Source of the DNA: Bradyrhizobium iriomotense
GTDB lineage: Bacteria; Pseudomonadota; Alphaproteobacteria; Rhizobiales; Xanthobacteraceae
Direction: 5' to 3'
Assembly: GCF_018130765.1 (NCBI RefSeq)
Contig: NZ_JAFCJZ010000002.1
Coordinates: forward strand, 310,001-374,000
Length of the DNA stretch: 64,000 bases
Shown here: positions 26,216 through 35,546 of the stretch, piece after piece
How positions within the stretch are numbered: position 1 is the stretch's first letter
How the letters are laid out: each line of letters opens with the position of its first letter
Notes under the pieces: generated by a model
Databases searched by the model: none
What the model was told of the DNA's origin: nothing
The model's input: only the letters and a program-made list of their open reading frames with translations
Program-made: the position numbers and the translations under genes

Positions 26216-26620
26216 TTACTCGAACGCAGGCCAACAACCATCCTCTTCGTGGCTGCCCGTGCGTTGCTGGCAGGTGTTGTCGAGTAGGCGCTGACCGACG
26301 TCTCTCCAGAGGGCTTGCGGACCGTAGAGCCTGGTGGCGTCGGCCTTCTGAATCTCGACGATCCTGCCGCAGCGTCGGCATGACACCCGCAGCACGTGGC
26401 GGCCGATCTCGCACAGCTTGCGCGTTTGGACCGGCTTCGCGGGAGCGACTGCATCGGCCCGCGCGTCCGTGAGCAGCGCCTCCCAATAGGAATCGGGCAG
26501 ATCGTCGCCCGGACCCACGGATGGCGCCGGAGGAGTGTTTTTGCCGACGACAGGGGCATTGGCGAGTGTTTGGATCTGTTTCATGGTCGGGAAACGCCAA
26601 CTGGCCGGACGATCTGACAT
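26216..26620 (-). CDS. Small Cys-rich protein, first gene after LexA box
   Basis: A protein of about 134 residues. A CxxC pair (VSCRRCGRIVEIQKADATRL) and two further cysteines (NTCQQRTGSHEEDGCW) suggest a zinc-binding fold. The start is ambiguous: the ATG at 26620 lies only 10 bp from the LexA box and has no good ribosome site, while the ATG at 26584 (MKQIQTLANAP) would give a normal leader. It is followed by the second zinc-ribbon gene after 34 bp and then by SRAP. The function is unknown; induction on DNA damage is inferred from the box. Confidence 0.7.
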   Translation of the reverse strand: MSDRPASWRFPTMKQIQTLANAPVVGKNTPPAPSVGPGDDLPDSYWEALLTDARADAVAPAKPVQTRKLCEIGRHVLRVSCRRCGRIVEIQKADATRLYGPQALWRDVGQRLLDNTCQQRTGSHEEDGCWPAFE

Positions 26621-26630
26621 AAACCCATAA

Positions 26631-26645
26631 GAACATAACAAGAAC
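26631..26645 (-). promoter_or_regulatory. LexA (SOS) box, alphaproteobacterial type
   Basis: On the minus strand the sequence is GTTCTTGTTATGTTC, an exact GTTC-N7-GTTC, the LexA operator of alphaproteobacteria. It lies just upstream of the minus-strand gene trio ending in SRAP, and 115 bp upstream of the divergent ku gene, so it could control one or both. Confidence 0.75.
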
Positions 26646-26760
26646 AAAAACGCGAGCCCGTAGAAGTGAAAAATTGCCGCCGCCGGGCTGCCTTGCTGTC
26701 GGAACCGGGCGCGTTCGTTCGTCTTGAGTCCGAGTCCCGTTAAGGAGTGTTGCGTTCGCT

Positions 26761-27687
26761 ATGGCCCCTCGCGCGAATTGGAAAGGCTTCCTGCGTCTCT
26801 CGCTGGTGACCTGTCCGGTGGCCCTTTATCCAGCCACCTCGGAATCTGAAAAGATCTCGTTCAACCAGCTGAACCGGCAGACCGGCCATCGCATCAAGTA
26901 CCTCAAGGTCGACGCCGATACGGGAGACGAGGTGGCGAACGAGGACATCGTTAAGGGCTACGAACTTGAGAAGGGCCAATACATCGAGGTCACTAAAGAG
27001 GAACTCGAGGAGCTCGCGCTAGAATCGACCCGCACGATCGAGATCGACGAGTTTGTCGACCGCAGCGACATCGATCCGAGGTATCTGATCCGGCCCTATT
27101 ATCTGCGTCCCGACGGTAAGGTCGGTCACGACGCCTTCGCGGTGATCCGCGAGACCATCCGGGAAATGGACAAGGTCGCGATCGGGCGGGTGGTGCTGAC
27201 CAACCGCGAGCATATCATCGCGCTCGAAGCACGCGACAAAGGCCTGATCGGCACGTTGCTGCGCTATCCCTATGAGGTTCGCGATCCAGCCGAGTATTTC
27301 GAAGACATCCAGGACGTCAAAGTCACAAAGGACATGCTCGACCTAGCCAAGCACATCGTGAATCAGAAGGCGGGCAACTTCGAGCCGGACAAATTCGAGG
27401 ACCACTACGAAACGGCGCTGGTCGACCTGATCAACCAGAAGCGCGCAGGAAAGGTGATCCGCCCGAAAGAACGGCCCAAAGGCGAGAACGTGGTCGATCT
27501 GATGGAGGCGCTGCGTAAGAGCGTCGGCCGCGAGGCCGCGCCGGCGAAGGCGGCTAAGCCCGCCAAGAAGCCGAAGAAGGCGTCTGCCGGTCAAAAGGAA
27601 ATGTTGATGCCGATCGCGGGCAAGAAGCCGGCTAAGGAGACGACGGCGAAGAAGCCCGCAGCAGGGGCGCGGCGGAAATCGGCCTGA
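26761..27687 (+). CDS. ku: Ku-family DNA end-binding protein
   Basis: A 308-residue bacterial Ku, the homodimeric ring that binds double-strand ends and recruits ligase D for non-homologous end joining. It begins WKGFLRLSLVTCPVALYPAT and contains INQKRAGKVI and the conserved HDAFAVIRETIREM core. Residues about 250-308 are a Lys/Ala/Pro-rich basic tail, which in other Ku proteins aids DNA binding and sliding. No ligD is in the window, so a partner must be elsewhere. Rhizobia commonly have several ku copies. An AAGGAG lies 13 bp before the ATG. It is divergent from the SRAP operon and shares its control region with the LexA box. Confidence 0.95.
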   Translation: MAPRANWKGFLRLSLVTCPVALYPATSESEKISFNQLNRQTGHRIKYLKVDADTGDEVANEDIVKGYELEKGQYIEVTKEELEELALESTRTIEIDEFVDRSDIDPRYLIRPYYLRPDGKVGHDAFAVIRETIREMDKVAIGRVVLTNREHIIALEARDKGLIGTLLRYPYEVRDPAEYFEDIQDVKVTKDMLDLAKHIVNQKAGNFEPDKFEDHYETALVDLINQKRAGKVIRPKERPKGENVVDLMEALRKSVGREAAPAKAAKPAKKPKKASAGQKEMLMPIAGKKPAKETTAKKPAAGARRKSA

Positions 27688-27694
27688 ACTGACC

Positions 27695-27949
27695 TCAATC
27701 GCCCGGACATTCAGGGCAGATGTCTCCAGTAGAAGCCAGGATCTCACGGACTTCCATGACAGCTTCGTCGGCGGTAATGCCGTTCGGTGGATCGTGGCGC
27801 GCGATATCGATAGCGCGCTCGCGCGCGTGGGGATCGGCGCGGTCTTGCGCCCATCCATGCTGCTCACACTCCTGGATCGCCCCCGCCTCCAGCAGCACGT
27901 TGATCGCCCAGCCGCGCAGCGTTTGTGGTCTCTTCCTCGCCATTGGCAT
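27695..27949 (-). CDS. Small conserved-looking protein, convergent with ku
   Basis: An 84-residue protein (ATG 27949, AGGAG 8 bp upstream; ATG 27943 possible). It is acidic in the second half and ends in a CxxC (GDICPECPGD). It contains an RGWAINVLLEAGAIQECEQH helix and HARERAIDIARHDPPNGITA. I do not recognise a named family. It converges on ku with a 7-bp gap. The longer upstream frame is compositionally unlike protein. Confidence 0.6.
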   Translation of the reverse strand: MPMARKRPQTLRGWAINVLLEAGAIQECEQHGWAQDRADPHARERAIDIARHDPPNGITADEAVMEVREILASTGDICPECPGD

Positions 27950-28396
27950 CCGAATAACTCCTGCCTGACGAATCCCTTCGGTCGCTGCCGCGTTCCGAGC
28001 GGTTAGCACAGGGCTGGGATTCGAGATCGGAAGGACCGGGCTTGTCCACGTGTTCCGCGGAGTTCTGATCATGGCAATTGTCATCGTCGGCACCATCAAC
28101 TCGCTGGTCGGCGGCACCTGCTGGCCCGCGATCGCAGGCGGTCGATGCGCAGTCTCCGAGTCGGCACCGGTATTCGTGATCGGCCACTGGGAAAAATACG
28201 GGTGGGTGCGACCGACTTTCCCGGTCGCTCGCGCCAAGTCGCTCAAATATATAGGGAAAGATCGGTCGGGAAGCGCGCCGCTCATTGACTTCGCATGTTC
28301 CCTTGAATCAATCTCTGGCGTTTCCGTCCGCGTCCCGCAACCCTGACATCCAAGGATCGGGTTTCCTTGGCGGCTTGGGCATGGAGCTCCGGTCTC
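27950..28396. other. Intergenic region before Dna2-like gene
   Basis: About 450 bp with no convincing gene. The plus frame 28050-28346 and overlapping minus frames give unconvincing translations. It must contain the promoter for the minus-strand 84-residue gene and probably that of the nuclease-helicase/methylase pair. The AT-rich CTCAAATATATAGGGAAAG near 28240 is a candidate promoter element. Confidence 0.35.
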
Positions 28397-31300
28397 ATGG
28401 TCTATCGTCTCGGCAAGCGAGCCATTTCGCAGTTCATCCGCTCTGATTGTCAGCGGCGCCTGCGGCTCGACCTGTACAGGTCCGAAAGGGACAGGGAGGC
28501 AGTCGGTGCGCCGAAGCGGGATACCCATCGGCCCGGTTTGGCTCTGCTCACCCAGGCCGGTCGCAGTCATGAGCGGCGCAAATTCGGCGAATTAGCGGAA
28601 GTGCTGCCCGGCTTGGTGATGCACGGGGAGTCGAGAGCCTTCGCTGAGGGCGAGGAGCGTGCGTTCGGCACGCTGTCGCTGGCGGACCGCCTCGGTGGAG
28701 TCATTCCCAATCAGATTCTGATCGAGGCCGAGTATGAGGTCGAGGCGCCGTTCAGGGCGGCTCACGGGCTCGACGATCTATACGGCGGCGCCTTTTTCGG
28801 CGGGACAGACAGATTGGAATTCGCCAAGGTCAGGCCGGACATTATCCATGTCGTGCCGCCCGACGGTACCCCGCGCCGCGCGATGCTCGTCGACGGTCGG
28901 CTCGAGTCCGTCGACGATCAGCGGCGCCTTGGCCTCAAGATCGTGGACATCAAGATCTCGGGTGAAGCGTCGCCGGCGCACTTCGCCGAACTCGCCTACT
29001 ACGGCATGACGCTCGCCGGCTGGCTGACAGAACACGGCTACGACGACCGCTTCTTCGTACTGGCCGAGGCAGCGGTCTGGCCCGGACGGCATGACGCCTC
29101 CAGCATCGAGCGCCAACTTCAGGCCGACGTCGCCGAGCACATCCTCGAGCGGCGGCCGGCCTTGTATCTGGCGGCCTTCGCGCAGGATCTCGAGCAGATG
29201 CCGCCGGAGGTCGTGCTCGGTCGTGTTTCGCGCTTCCTGCAGAACGAGCTGCGGGCGGTGCTCTCCGTTCCCGACTGGCGCGACCTGTCGTGGCACGTGG
29301 ATCGTCGTTGTCTAGGCTGCGACTATCTCGGTTACCGCTGGTCCACGGACGAAGACGCCGCTGCGGGTATCGCCACTCCACCCGCGCGATCCGAGCGCGA
29401 GAACATGGCGTACTGCTGGACGATGGCCCGCGACGTCGGTCATCCTAGCCAGATCGCGGGGCTGACGGAGGGCGCAACCGGCAAACTGCTCGAACGCGGG
29501 ATCGCCAGCGTCGCCGAGGTGGCCGGGGTTCAACCCGGCAACCCCGTGTTCGAGACGCACCAGACGCTGCGGGCCAAGCGCACAGTGCTGGTGGCTCGCG
29601 GCGTCTCGCTCACTGAACGGCGCCCCGCCGAGATTCCGGACAGAGCGGGTACCTCGGCGGTGCTTCCGCGCTTTTCCGACATCCGCGTTTTCCTTTCCGC
29701 CGATTTCGACGTGGCGACAGGCATCACCTTCGCGCTCGGCTCCTTCATCTCCTACGGGATACCGAACGCTCCGCGCGATCCGGCGGCGAACCGCGGCTAT
29801 GGCCGCGATTTCAGAGAGCGCCGCCGTCCGATGCTGGTGCTCGATCGCTCGGTGGAGGAGGAGGGGCGCATTCTCCGTGAGTGGCTGGGATTCCTTGTCC
29901 AGGACATCATGCGCGCCCGTGCCGAGCTGCTCGCCGGCTATCGACAGTACGATCCCGACAAGGATGACGTGAGCATCCAGTTCTACGTCTGGGACCGACT
30001 GATCTTCGATCACCTGTGTCGCGTCATGGGGCGGCATCTCGATCTCATGTTGCAGCCGGTGGATGCGGGTGGCGCCAACGTGAGCCCGGTCTCATGGTTG
30101 TTCCCCGCCGACAGCGTCCTCGAAGACGCCCGCTTCACGGCTGTCTCCTCGCCGATCACCGTCGTCTCTGAGATTGTCAACAGCCTGATGGCAGCCGCCG
30201 TGCCCCATCACTACGGCTTGGTCTCCCTCGCCAATGCGATCGATCCCGAGCGCCGCGTGCGCGACGGCCGGCCATGGCACTTCAACGTGAACAAGTTCTA
30301 TCTGGACCCGCTGTCGGACCAGATCCCTTCCGAGCGGGGCACCGAAATCTGGGAGCGCAAGTCGCCGTTCCGGACGCAGGACTTCCAGTGGCATCAGGAG
30401 CAGACCAGGCGTGTCGTGATCGATAAGCTCCGCGCGGTTGCGTGGACCGTGCAGGGACTGCAGCGGCGGCTGAGCGACACGTTGAGTGCGGATGCGCCGA
30501 ACGTCGACGACGTCTTCCGGCCCGTGCAGGCGCTCACCGGTGTCGGCGTCGACGGCCAGATGATCTACCAGCACGCCCGTCTGATGCATGCAGCGGACAG
30601 GCTCGAGAACGACCTGCTCATGGCCATGCCCCCGCACGAACGCGAGGCTCGCTTCGAGAGCGCGCGCGTGCAGCGTACGTTGACTGGTGCCGAGCGCGCA
30701 GACTATCTCCGCCAGATCGGACTCCCCGGGGCAGTCGCCGACGCGGCGGTCTTTGTCTTCGATCTGCGTGAGGCTTCCAAGGAAGTGCGGGTGAAGGACG
30801 GCGATTTCCTCTTTTCTTTCCTGCCCGAGGACCTGCTCGCTCTGACGATGCACGACACGATAGCCGGTCTTAAGAGACGCTTCCCGGCTTTGGAGCGTCG
30901 CCGCCCGATCGAGAATTGGGACTACACCAGGCCTGCACGGGCCGACCTCAAGGTTTCAGTCAAAAAGCTCGACCGCGCAGCGCGGCGCCTTGTCATCGAG
31001 GCACCGACGCTGCTCGTCGATCTCGTCGAACTCGACATCGCCGATTTTGGCTTCGACGCTGCGCGTGCGCGCTTCGGCATTCTCGATCCAGTCGTGATCG
31101 ATTTCTTCACGCGGCGGCTTCGCGAGGCACTTTCCGGAAGACCGGGCTCGCAGGGAATCCGCAATCCACCGCTCGCAGCGGCTCGTCCTCTCTTTCCGGC
31201 CGCAATTGCTAACGTCGCCGCGCTCAATCCGCGGCGCACCGCCGGCGTTCCAGCCGAGACCTTCATCTGGAACGCCGATATCGCCTCCCGTAGCGCCACC

Positions 31301-32800
31301 GGCCTTGACGCCGATGCCGTGCTACGTGTCGCGCGACAGCGCAATCTGGGCATCACGCCGCGCCAGGTCGACGCCATCGAACGCGCCGTGCAACGGCATC
31401 TGGCGATCTGGTGGGGACCGCCGGGCACGGGCAAGAGCGCAACGGCGCAGGGGTTTCTGGCGGGTTCGCTGGCGAGTGCGGCCGAGGAGGGAACCGGCTT
31501 GCGCATAGCGATCACCGCCGTAACGTGGGTGGCGATCGACCACGTTGCCCGCAAGGTACCGGAAATCCTGCACCAACTCGGCCTCGAGGACCGTGTGCTG
31601 TTGGCGCGACTGGTTTCGAGGGCGGAGGCGGCGGGGCAGATCGCGCCCGAGCTTGAGCCGTTCATGCTCGCGATGGACGATCGGGATGCCGCCGACCGTA
31701 TCGAACTTGAGGCTGCGCTGGCCGCCAGAGACAGGCTCGTCGTCGTAGCCAGTACCGTCGATCAGATTGCCAAGCTCGGCCGCGGAGTAATGGAGCCGAT
31801 GTTCGATCTGATGCTGATCGACGAGGCATCCCAGGTCGACGTCGCCCACGCCATCGTCGGCTTCACGAAGCTGGCTCCGGATGCGCGGGTGGTCGTAGTC
31901 GGAGACGATCTGCAGATGGCCCCGATCCATCCGATCGAGCCGCCCGAAGGTGCAGGACATCTCGTTGGCTCGATCTTCGACTTCTACCGCAACTACCGCG
32001 GCGAACAGTTGGAACGCACGATGCTTGACCGGAGCTTTCGCTCGAACCGGGAGATCATCGATTTCGTGAAACTCGCCGGCTACCCCGACCTGCATGCGAG
32101 CGATCTCACCGCCGGCTTGCGCTTCGCGACCGCGCGACCGATCCCGGCACGCCGGCCGGCGACCTGGCCTGGCGAACTCGAGTTCTCGCCGGCTCTACCG
32201 GACATACTGGATCCCGGGCAGCCGCTCGCGGCCGTGGTGCACAACGATCGCTACAGCAGCCAGCGTAACCAGGAAGAAGCGGACCTCGTCGCCGGAATGG
32301 TGCTCGCGCTGTTCGATGCTGGCCTGATGGACATCGATGACGACAATCGCACCGCTCTGTCGCCGGTCGACTTCTTCCGCAAGGGCGTCGGCATCGTCAC
32401 ACCCCATCGCGCGCAGCAAGCTGCCGTCTTCGAGCGCCTGTCGGCCGCGCTCGCCGGCCGCGTCGATGAGAACGAGATCTTCGCCGCCGTCGACACCGTG
32501 GAGCGCTTCCAGGGCCAAGAAAAGACCGTCATGATCGCAAGCTTCGGGCTCGGCGACAAGGATCAGATCGCGGCCGAGGAAACGTTCCTCTTCAACCTCA
32601 ATCGCTTCAACGTGACCGCGTCGCGCGCGAAGGCTAAGTTCGTGGCGATCATGAGCCGCAAGCTCGTCGACCATCTTCCTTCCGACAAGGAGGCCTTGAT
32701 CCAGTCGCGGCTGCTGAAGCACTTCGTGGATGGATTCTTGCGCAGATCCGAACAAATCTCGGTACCGGGCTTCACTGAGTGTCACCTTCACGGACGATGA
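28397..32800 (+). CDS. Dna2-like RecB nuclease-SF1 helicase fusion
   Basis: A protein of about 1467 residues (ATG 28397). The N-terminal 310 residues form a RecB/Cas4/TM0106-type nuclease: an early Cys in SQFIRSDCQRRLRLDLY, a catalytic-type segment LKIVDIKISGE (about 181-190) followed by FAELAYYGMTL, and a C-terminal CLGCDY cysteine pair (about 305) as in iron-sulfur nucleases. The C-terminal SF1B helicase has Walker A GPPGTGKSAT (about 1007-1016), Walker B LMLIDEASQV, VVGDDLQMAP, LDRSFRSNREI, GIVTPHRAQQAAV and VERFQGQEKTVMIASFGLG. The same order occurs in Dna2, an end-resecting nuclease-helicase. The stop overlaps the ATG of the methylase gene by 4 bp, so the two are translationally coupled. 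Confidence 0.88.
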   Translation: MVYRLGKRAISQFIRSDCQRRLRLDLYRSERDREAVGAPKRDTHRPGLALLTQAGRSHERRKFGELAEVLPGLVMHGESRAFAEGEERAFGTLSLADRLGGVIPNQILIEAEYEVEAPFRAAHGLDDLYGGAFFGGTDRLEFAKVRPDIIHVVPPDGTPRRAMLVDGRLESVDDQRRLGLKIVDIKISGEASPAHFAELAYYGMTLAGWLTEHGYDDRFFVLAEAAVWPGRHDASSIERQLQADVAEHILERRPALYLAAFAQDLEQMPPEVVLGRVSRFLQNELRAVLSVPDWRDLSWHVDRRCLGCDYLGYRWSTDEDAAAGIATPPARSERENMAYCWTMARDVGHPSQIAGLTEGATGKLLERGIASVAEVAGVQPGNPVFETHQTLRAKRTVLVARGVSLTERRPAEIPDRAGTSAVLPRFSDIRVFLSADFDVATGITFALGSFISYGIPNAPRDPAANRGYGRDFRERRRPMLVLDRSVEEEGRILREWLGFLVQDIMRARAELLAGYRQYDPDKDDVSIQFYVWDRLIFDHLCRVMGRHLDLMLQPVDAGGANVSPVSWLFPADSVLEDARFTAVSSPITVVSEIVNSLMAAAVPHHYGLVSLANAIDPERRVRDGRPWHFNVNKFYLDPLSDQIPSERGTEIWERKSPFRTQDFQWHQEQTRRVVIDKLRAVAWTVQGLQRRLSDTLSADAPNVDDVFRPVQALTGVGVDGQMIYQHARLMHAADRLENDLLMAMPPHEREARFESARVQRTLTGAERADYLRQIGLPGAVADAAVFVFDLREASKEVRVKDGDFLFSFLPEDLLALTMHDTIAGLKRRFPALERRRPIENWDYTRPARADLKVSVKKLDRAARRLVIEAPTLLVDLVELDIADFGFDAARARFGILDPVVIDFFTRRLREALSGRPGSQGIRNPPLAAARPLFPAAIANVAALNPRRTAGVPAETFIWNADIASRSATGLDADAVLRVARQRNLGITPRQVDAIERAVQRHLAIWWGPPGTGKSATAQGFLAGSLASAAEEGTGLRIAITAVTWVAIDHVARKVPEILHQLGLEDRVLLARLVSRAEAAGQIAPELEPFMLAMDDRDAADRIELEAALAARDRLVVVASTVDQIAKLGRGVMEPMFDLMLIDEASQVDVAHAIVGFTKLAPDARVVVVGDDLQMAPIHPIEPPEGAGHLVGSIFDFYRNYRGEQLERTMLDRSFRSNREIIDFVKLAGYPDLHASDLTAGLRFATARPIPARRPATWPGELEFSPALPDILDPGQPLAAVVHNDRYSSQRNQEEADLVAGMVLALFDAGLMDIDDDNRTALSPVDFFRKGVGIVTPHRAQQAAVFERLSAALAGRVDENEIFAAVDTVERFQGQEKTVMIASFGLGDKDQIAAEETFLFNLNRFNVTASRAKAKFVAIMSRKLVDHLPSDKEALIQSRLLKHFVDGFLRRSEQISVPGFTECHLHGR

Positions 32801-34839
32801 CGAAATTTCCCGACCGATCGTTGCTCGACGACGGCGACATCCCAGTCGTCGGCCTGGCGCGTCTCGCCGTCCGCGAGACGGTGCGGCCGCGCGACGCCTA
32901 CGGGGCGCATAAGTGGTTCGCGCGGCGCCTGGCGGTGACGGCGCGGTCGCTGCTCGTCGCCGCCGGCACGCCGTCCGGCGGCTCGTTCTGGCAGGCCTAC
33001 TACGACGCACCCTCGTACGAAGGCCGAACCGTGCTCGACCCGTTCCTCGGCGGCGGCGTCATGGTGTTGGAGGCATCGCGGCTCGGAGCCGACGTCAACG
33101 GCGTCGATGTCGAGCCGGTCGCGGCGGCGATCTCCTCGTTCCAGGGGCGGCTCCGCGACCTCCCCTCGCTTGAGCAGACCTTGGAGCAACTCTGCACGAC
33201 CGTCGGCGCCAAGCTCGCTCCGTATTACCGCTCCCGCAGCGAAGGTCGCGAAGAGATCCTGCTGCATGCCTTCTGGGTGCAGGTCGTGCGCTGCGAGGAA
33301 TGCCGGCACGAATACCATGCTCACCCGCAATTTCGCCTGGCTTCCGATCCGAACATCGACAAACAATGGGTCGTCTGCCGCGGCTGCGGCGACATAAACC
33401 AATCGAAGAAGGACGCCAAGACTGTGGGCTGTGCCTGCGGTGTCCGGACAAAGGTCTTCGCAGGCAACATGGACGGGGGCGCCGGCGTATGTCCGAGATG
33501 CTCGCACCGGCAGAAGCTGATCGAAGAGGCGGCCCGCAGGGGTTTGCCGCCTGTGTTCCGATTGTTTGCGGTCGAAACCATTCCGTCCGGTCCGGAGCGT
33601 CGGTTCACGGGCAACGACCGGCGCATCCGCGCAGCCACCTCGTTCGATCGCAAAATGTTCTCGGACGCCGCAACGGCTCTTGCTGCGATCGAGATGGAGA
33701 CGCCGGACTCGATCCCGCCGTCGCCGATCCCACGCGAAGGCCGCAAGGACCAGCGGCTGCTGAAATACGGCTACCAGAACTACGCAGACCTATTTTCTGC
33801 GCGTCAGCGCCTGCATCTGGCGCTGCTCGCGAAGGAGATCGAAAAGCTCGATGGTCCGGTGCGGGAGGCGCTTTCGATAGCGTTCTCGGATCATCTGACG
33901 ACGAATAACCTGCTGTGCAGCTACGCCACCGAATGGCGCCGGTTGAGCCCGCTGTTTTCGATCAGAGCTTTCCGCCACATCGCCCGACCGGTGGAGATCA
34001 ATCCGTGGCTGCGCAAGAACGGCCGCGGCACGTTCCCGAACGCGGTGCGAGCGGTGCAGCGGGCCGCTTCAGCCCTCAAGGAGCCGCGCGAACCGACCAG
34101 AGCGGGCGCCGTCCGCGAGGTCGAGGACCGTCCGCAGGGCGCCTGGGACCTGCGCTGCGGCGACGTGAAAAACCTCTCTCATCTTGCGGATGGCTCGATC
34201 GATCTCGTCCTGACCGATCCGCCGTATTTCGACTACATCTCCTACTCGGAGCTCGGCCACTTCTTCGTGCCATGGCTGATCCGCTTCGGCTTGGTCGCTC
34301 CGGAGGCGCTGAACGGATTTCCGGCCGCGCAGATGGCGGCCGGATCGCGCGCGCCTGCCGCCATCGAGCGGTTCACGCGAGGGATGGCCGAGGCTTTCAA
34401 GGAGATCCGTCGAGTCTGCCGTCCTCAAGCCCGCGTGGTCTTCACGTACCAGAATCTCGACGGCCACGGATGGACCGCGCTTGCGAAAGCGATGGCGGAG
34501 GGCGGTGTGCGACCGATAAGGGCGCTTCCGCTTCTAGGCGACGCCGGCACCAGACTGCACAAGCGCGAAAGGTCGATCTCCTGGGATGCGGTCGTCGTCT
34601 GCCGCATCGATCAGCCTGGCTGCTGGACCGCTCCCGAGCAGCTCGATCCGGAAGCGGGCAGGCGCGAGGCGCGCGCCTGGGCGCGCAGGATCGCGGCGGC
34701 GGAGCTCGATTTCACGGACAGCGACGAGGCGAACATCGCTTTCGCGCAGGCCATCGTACGATGCGCCGAGGCGAAACCAAACTCGCTTGTGAAGGCAATG
34801 GGCGCCGGCGCGGTCAGAAGCGCTGCACGCAAAACCTGA
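32797..34839 (+). CDS. DUF1156-type DNA methylase with zinc ribbons
   Basis: A 680-residue protein of the adenine-specific DNA methylase type that contains zinc ribbons (COG1743/DUF1156). Motif I-like DPFLGGGVMVLEASRLGA (about 81-98) and motif IV DPPYFDYISYSELGHFF (about 473) mark SAM binding and catalysis. Residues about 165-240 hold several CxxC pairs (CEECRHEY, CRGCGD, CPRCSH). The N-terminal GAHKWFARRLAVTARSLL is typical. The ATG at 32797 overlaps the nuclease-helicase stop as ATGA. A methylase coupled to a nuclease-helicase suggests a restriction-modification-like or DISARM-related antiviral pair. DUF499/DUF3780 partners seen with other DUF1156 methylases are absent. Confidence 0.88.
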   Translation: MTKFPDRSLLDDGDIPVVGLARLAVRETVRPRDAYGAHKWFARRLAVTARSLLVAAGTPSGGSFWQAYYDAPSYEGRTVLDPFLGGGVMVLEASRLGADVNGVDVEPVAAAISSFQGRLRDLPSLEQTLEQLCTTVGAKLAPYYRSRSEGREEILLHAFWVQVVRCEECRHEYHAHPQFRLASDPNIDKQWVVCRGCGDINQSKKDAKTVGCACGVRTKVFAGNMDGGAGVCPRCSHRQKLIEEAARRGLPPVFRLFAVETIPSGPERRFTGNDRRIRAATSFDRKMFSDAATALAAIEMETPDSIPPSPIPREGRKDQRLLKYGYQNYADLFSARQRLHLALLAKEIEKLDGPVREALSIAFSDHLTTNNLLCSYATEWRRLSPLFSIRAFRHIARPVEINPWLRKNGRGTFPNAVRAVQRAASALKEPREPTRAGAVREVEDRPQGAWDLRCGDVKNLSHLADGSIDLVLTDPPYFDYISYSELGHFFVPWLIRFGLVAPEALNGFPAAQMAAGSRAPAAIERFTRGMAEAFKEIRRVCRPQARVVFTYQNLDGHGWTALAKAMAEGGVRPIRALPLLGDAGTRLHKRERSISWDAVVVCRIDQPGCWTAPEQLDPEAGRREARAWARRIAAAELDFTDSDEANIAFAQAIVRCAEAKPNSLVKAMGAGAVRSAARKT

Positions 34840-35123
34840 ACCACATTCCTAGAGGCTAGTACCCCCTCGGAAAAAATGATGCCTGAAGCCGTTCTCCGGC
34901 GGACACACGACGCTCGATCGCGTGCAGGCCGAAACGGTGTTGTAGGCCCTGTTTCCCCGGACGAGACGGGCTGTCCGGAGCGACGTCTCCATGTATCGCT
35001 GCCGCGTGGCCGCCGGACGATTGGTCTAACCCTAGGACGGCAGTGGCAAACGGCGAAGGGAACGCACAGTGGTGCGCTGAAGTGCCGTGCTTTGGCAGCA
35101 AGCGCCTCAGCGCAATCTGACAT

Positions 35124-35321
35124 TTAATTTCTGCGTTTTGCTGTTCGCCGCTTTAGCCATTCCGTCGCGGCCTCCTCCATTACGTCCCAAGCGGCGCGCT
35201 CATCCTCAACGGCGGCAAGCTTAATCGCTTTGACGATCTCAGGAGACATCATCGCTAGAAACTGTATCCGATCGCCAATCGGGGTCCGCTTCTTCCGTTT
35301 CGTCACGACTACCCTAGCCAT
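35124..35321 (-). CDS. Small ribbon-helix-helix-like protein
   Basis: A 65-residue basic protein (ATG 35321). The N-terminal RVVVTKRKKRTPIGDRIQFL strand, followed by MSPEIVKAIKLAAVEDERAA and VMEEAATEWLKRR helices, fits a ribbon-helix-helix fold like plasmid or antitoxin regulators. No toxin partner is adjacent. It is divergent from the 35547 operon and may regulate it. The start is inferred from the pattern; the longer upstream frame is not convincing. Confidence 0.55.
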   Translation of the reverse strand: MARVVVTKRKKRTPIGDRIQFLAMMSPEIVKAIKLAAVEDERAAWDVMEEAATEWLKRRTAKRRN

Positions 35322-35489
35322 CCTGGCTTCCGTCCCCGATCTGGACCCCCAAAAAAGAGTCCCACGGGTGACAACGTACCACAACTCCATTTCCCCTCCC
35401 GTCCAGAGCAACATATTCGGAATTTGCTCATTCGATGGCTGCCTGCGAAGAGAAGCTGCGTCAAGGGATCAAAGGAGAGGATCAAGAGA

Positions 35490-35520
35490 TACATTTATAG
35501 ATTTATAATCTTATATAAGA
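35490..35520 (+). promoter_or_regulatory. AT-rich promoter-like segment before 35547 operon
   Basis: TTTATAATCTTATATAAG lies within an unusually AT-rich patch for this window, 30-50 bp upstream of the zinc-finger gene. TATAAT resembles a -10 box. No matching -35 box was identified with confidence. Confidence 0.35.
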
Positions 35521-35546
35521 ACGCAGCCATCGGTTTCAAAACGGTA

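Noticed and set aside
28050..28346. 98-codon plus-strand frame before the Dna2-like gene
   Set aside because: The translation has no recognisable pattern, there is no good ribosome site, and equally long frames exist on the other strand.
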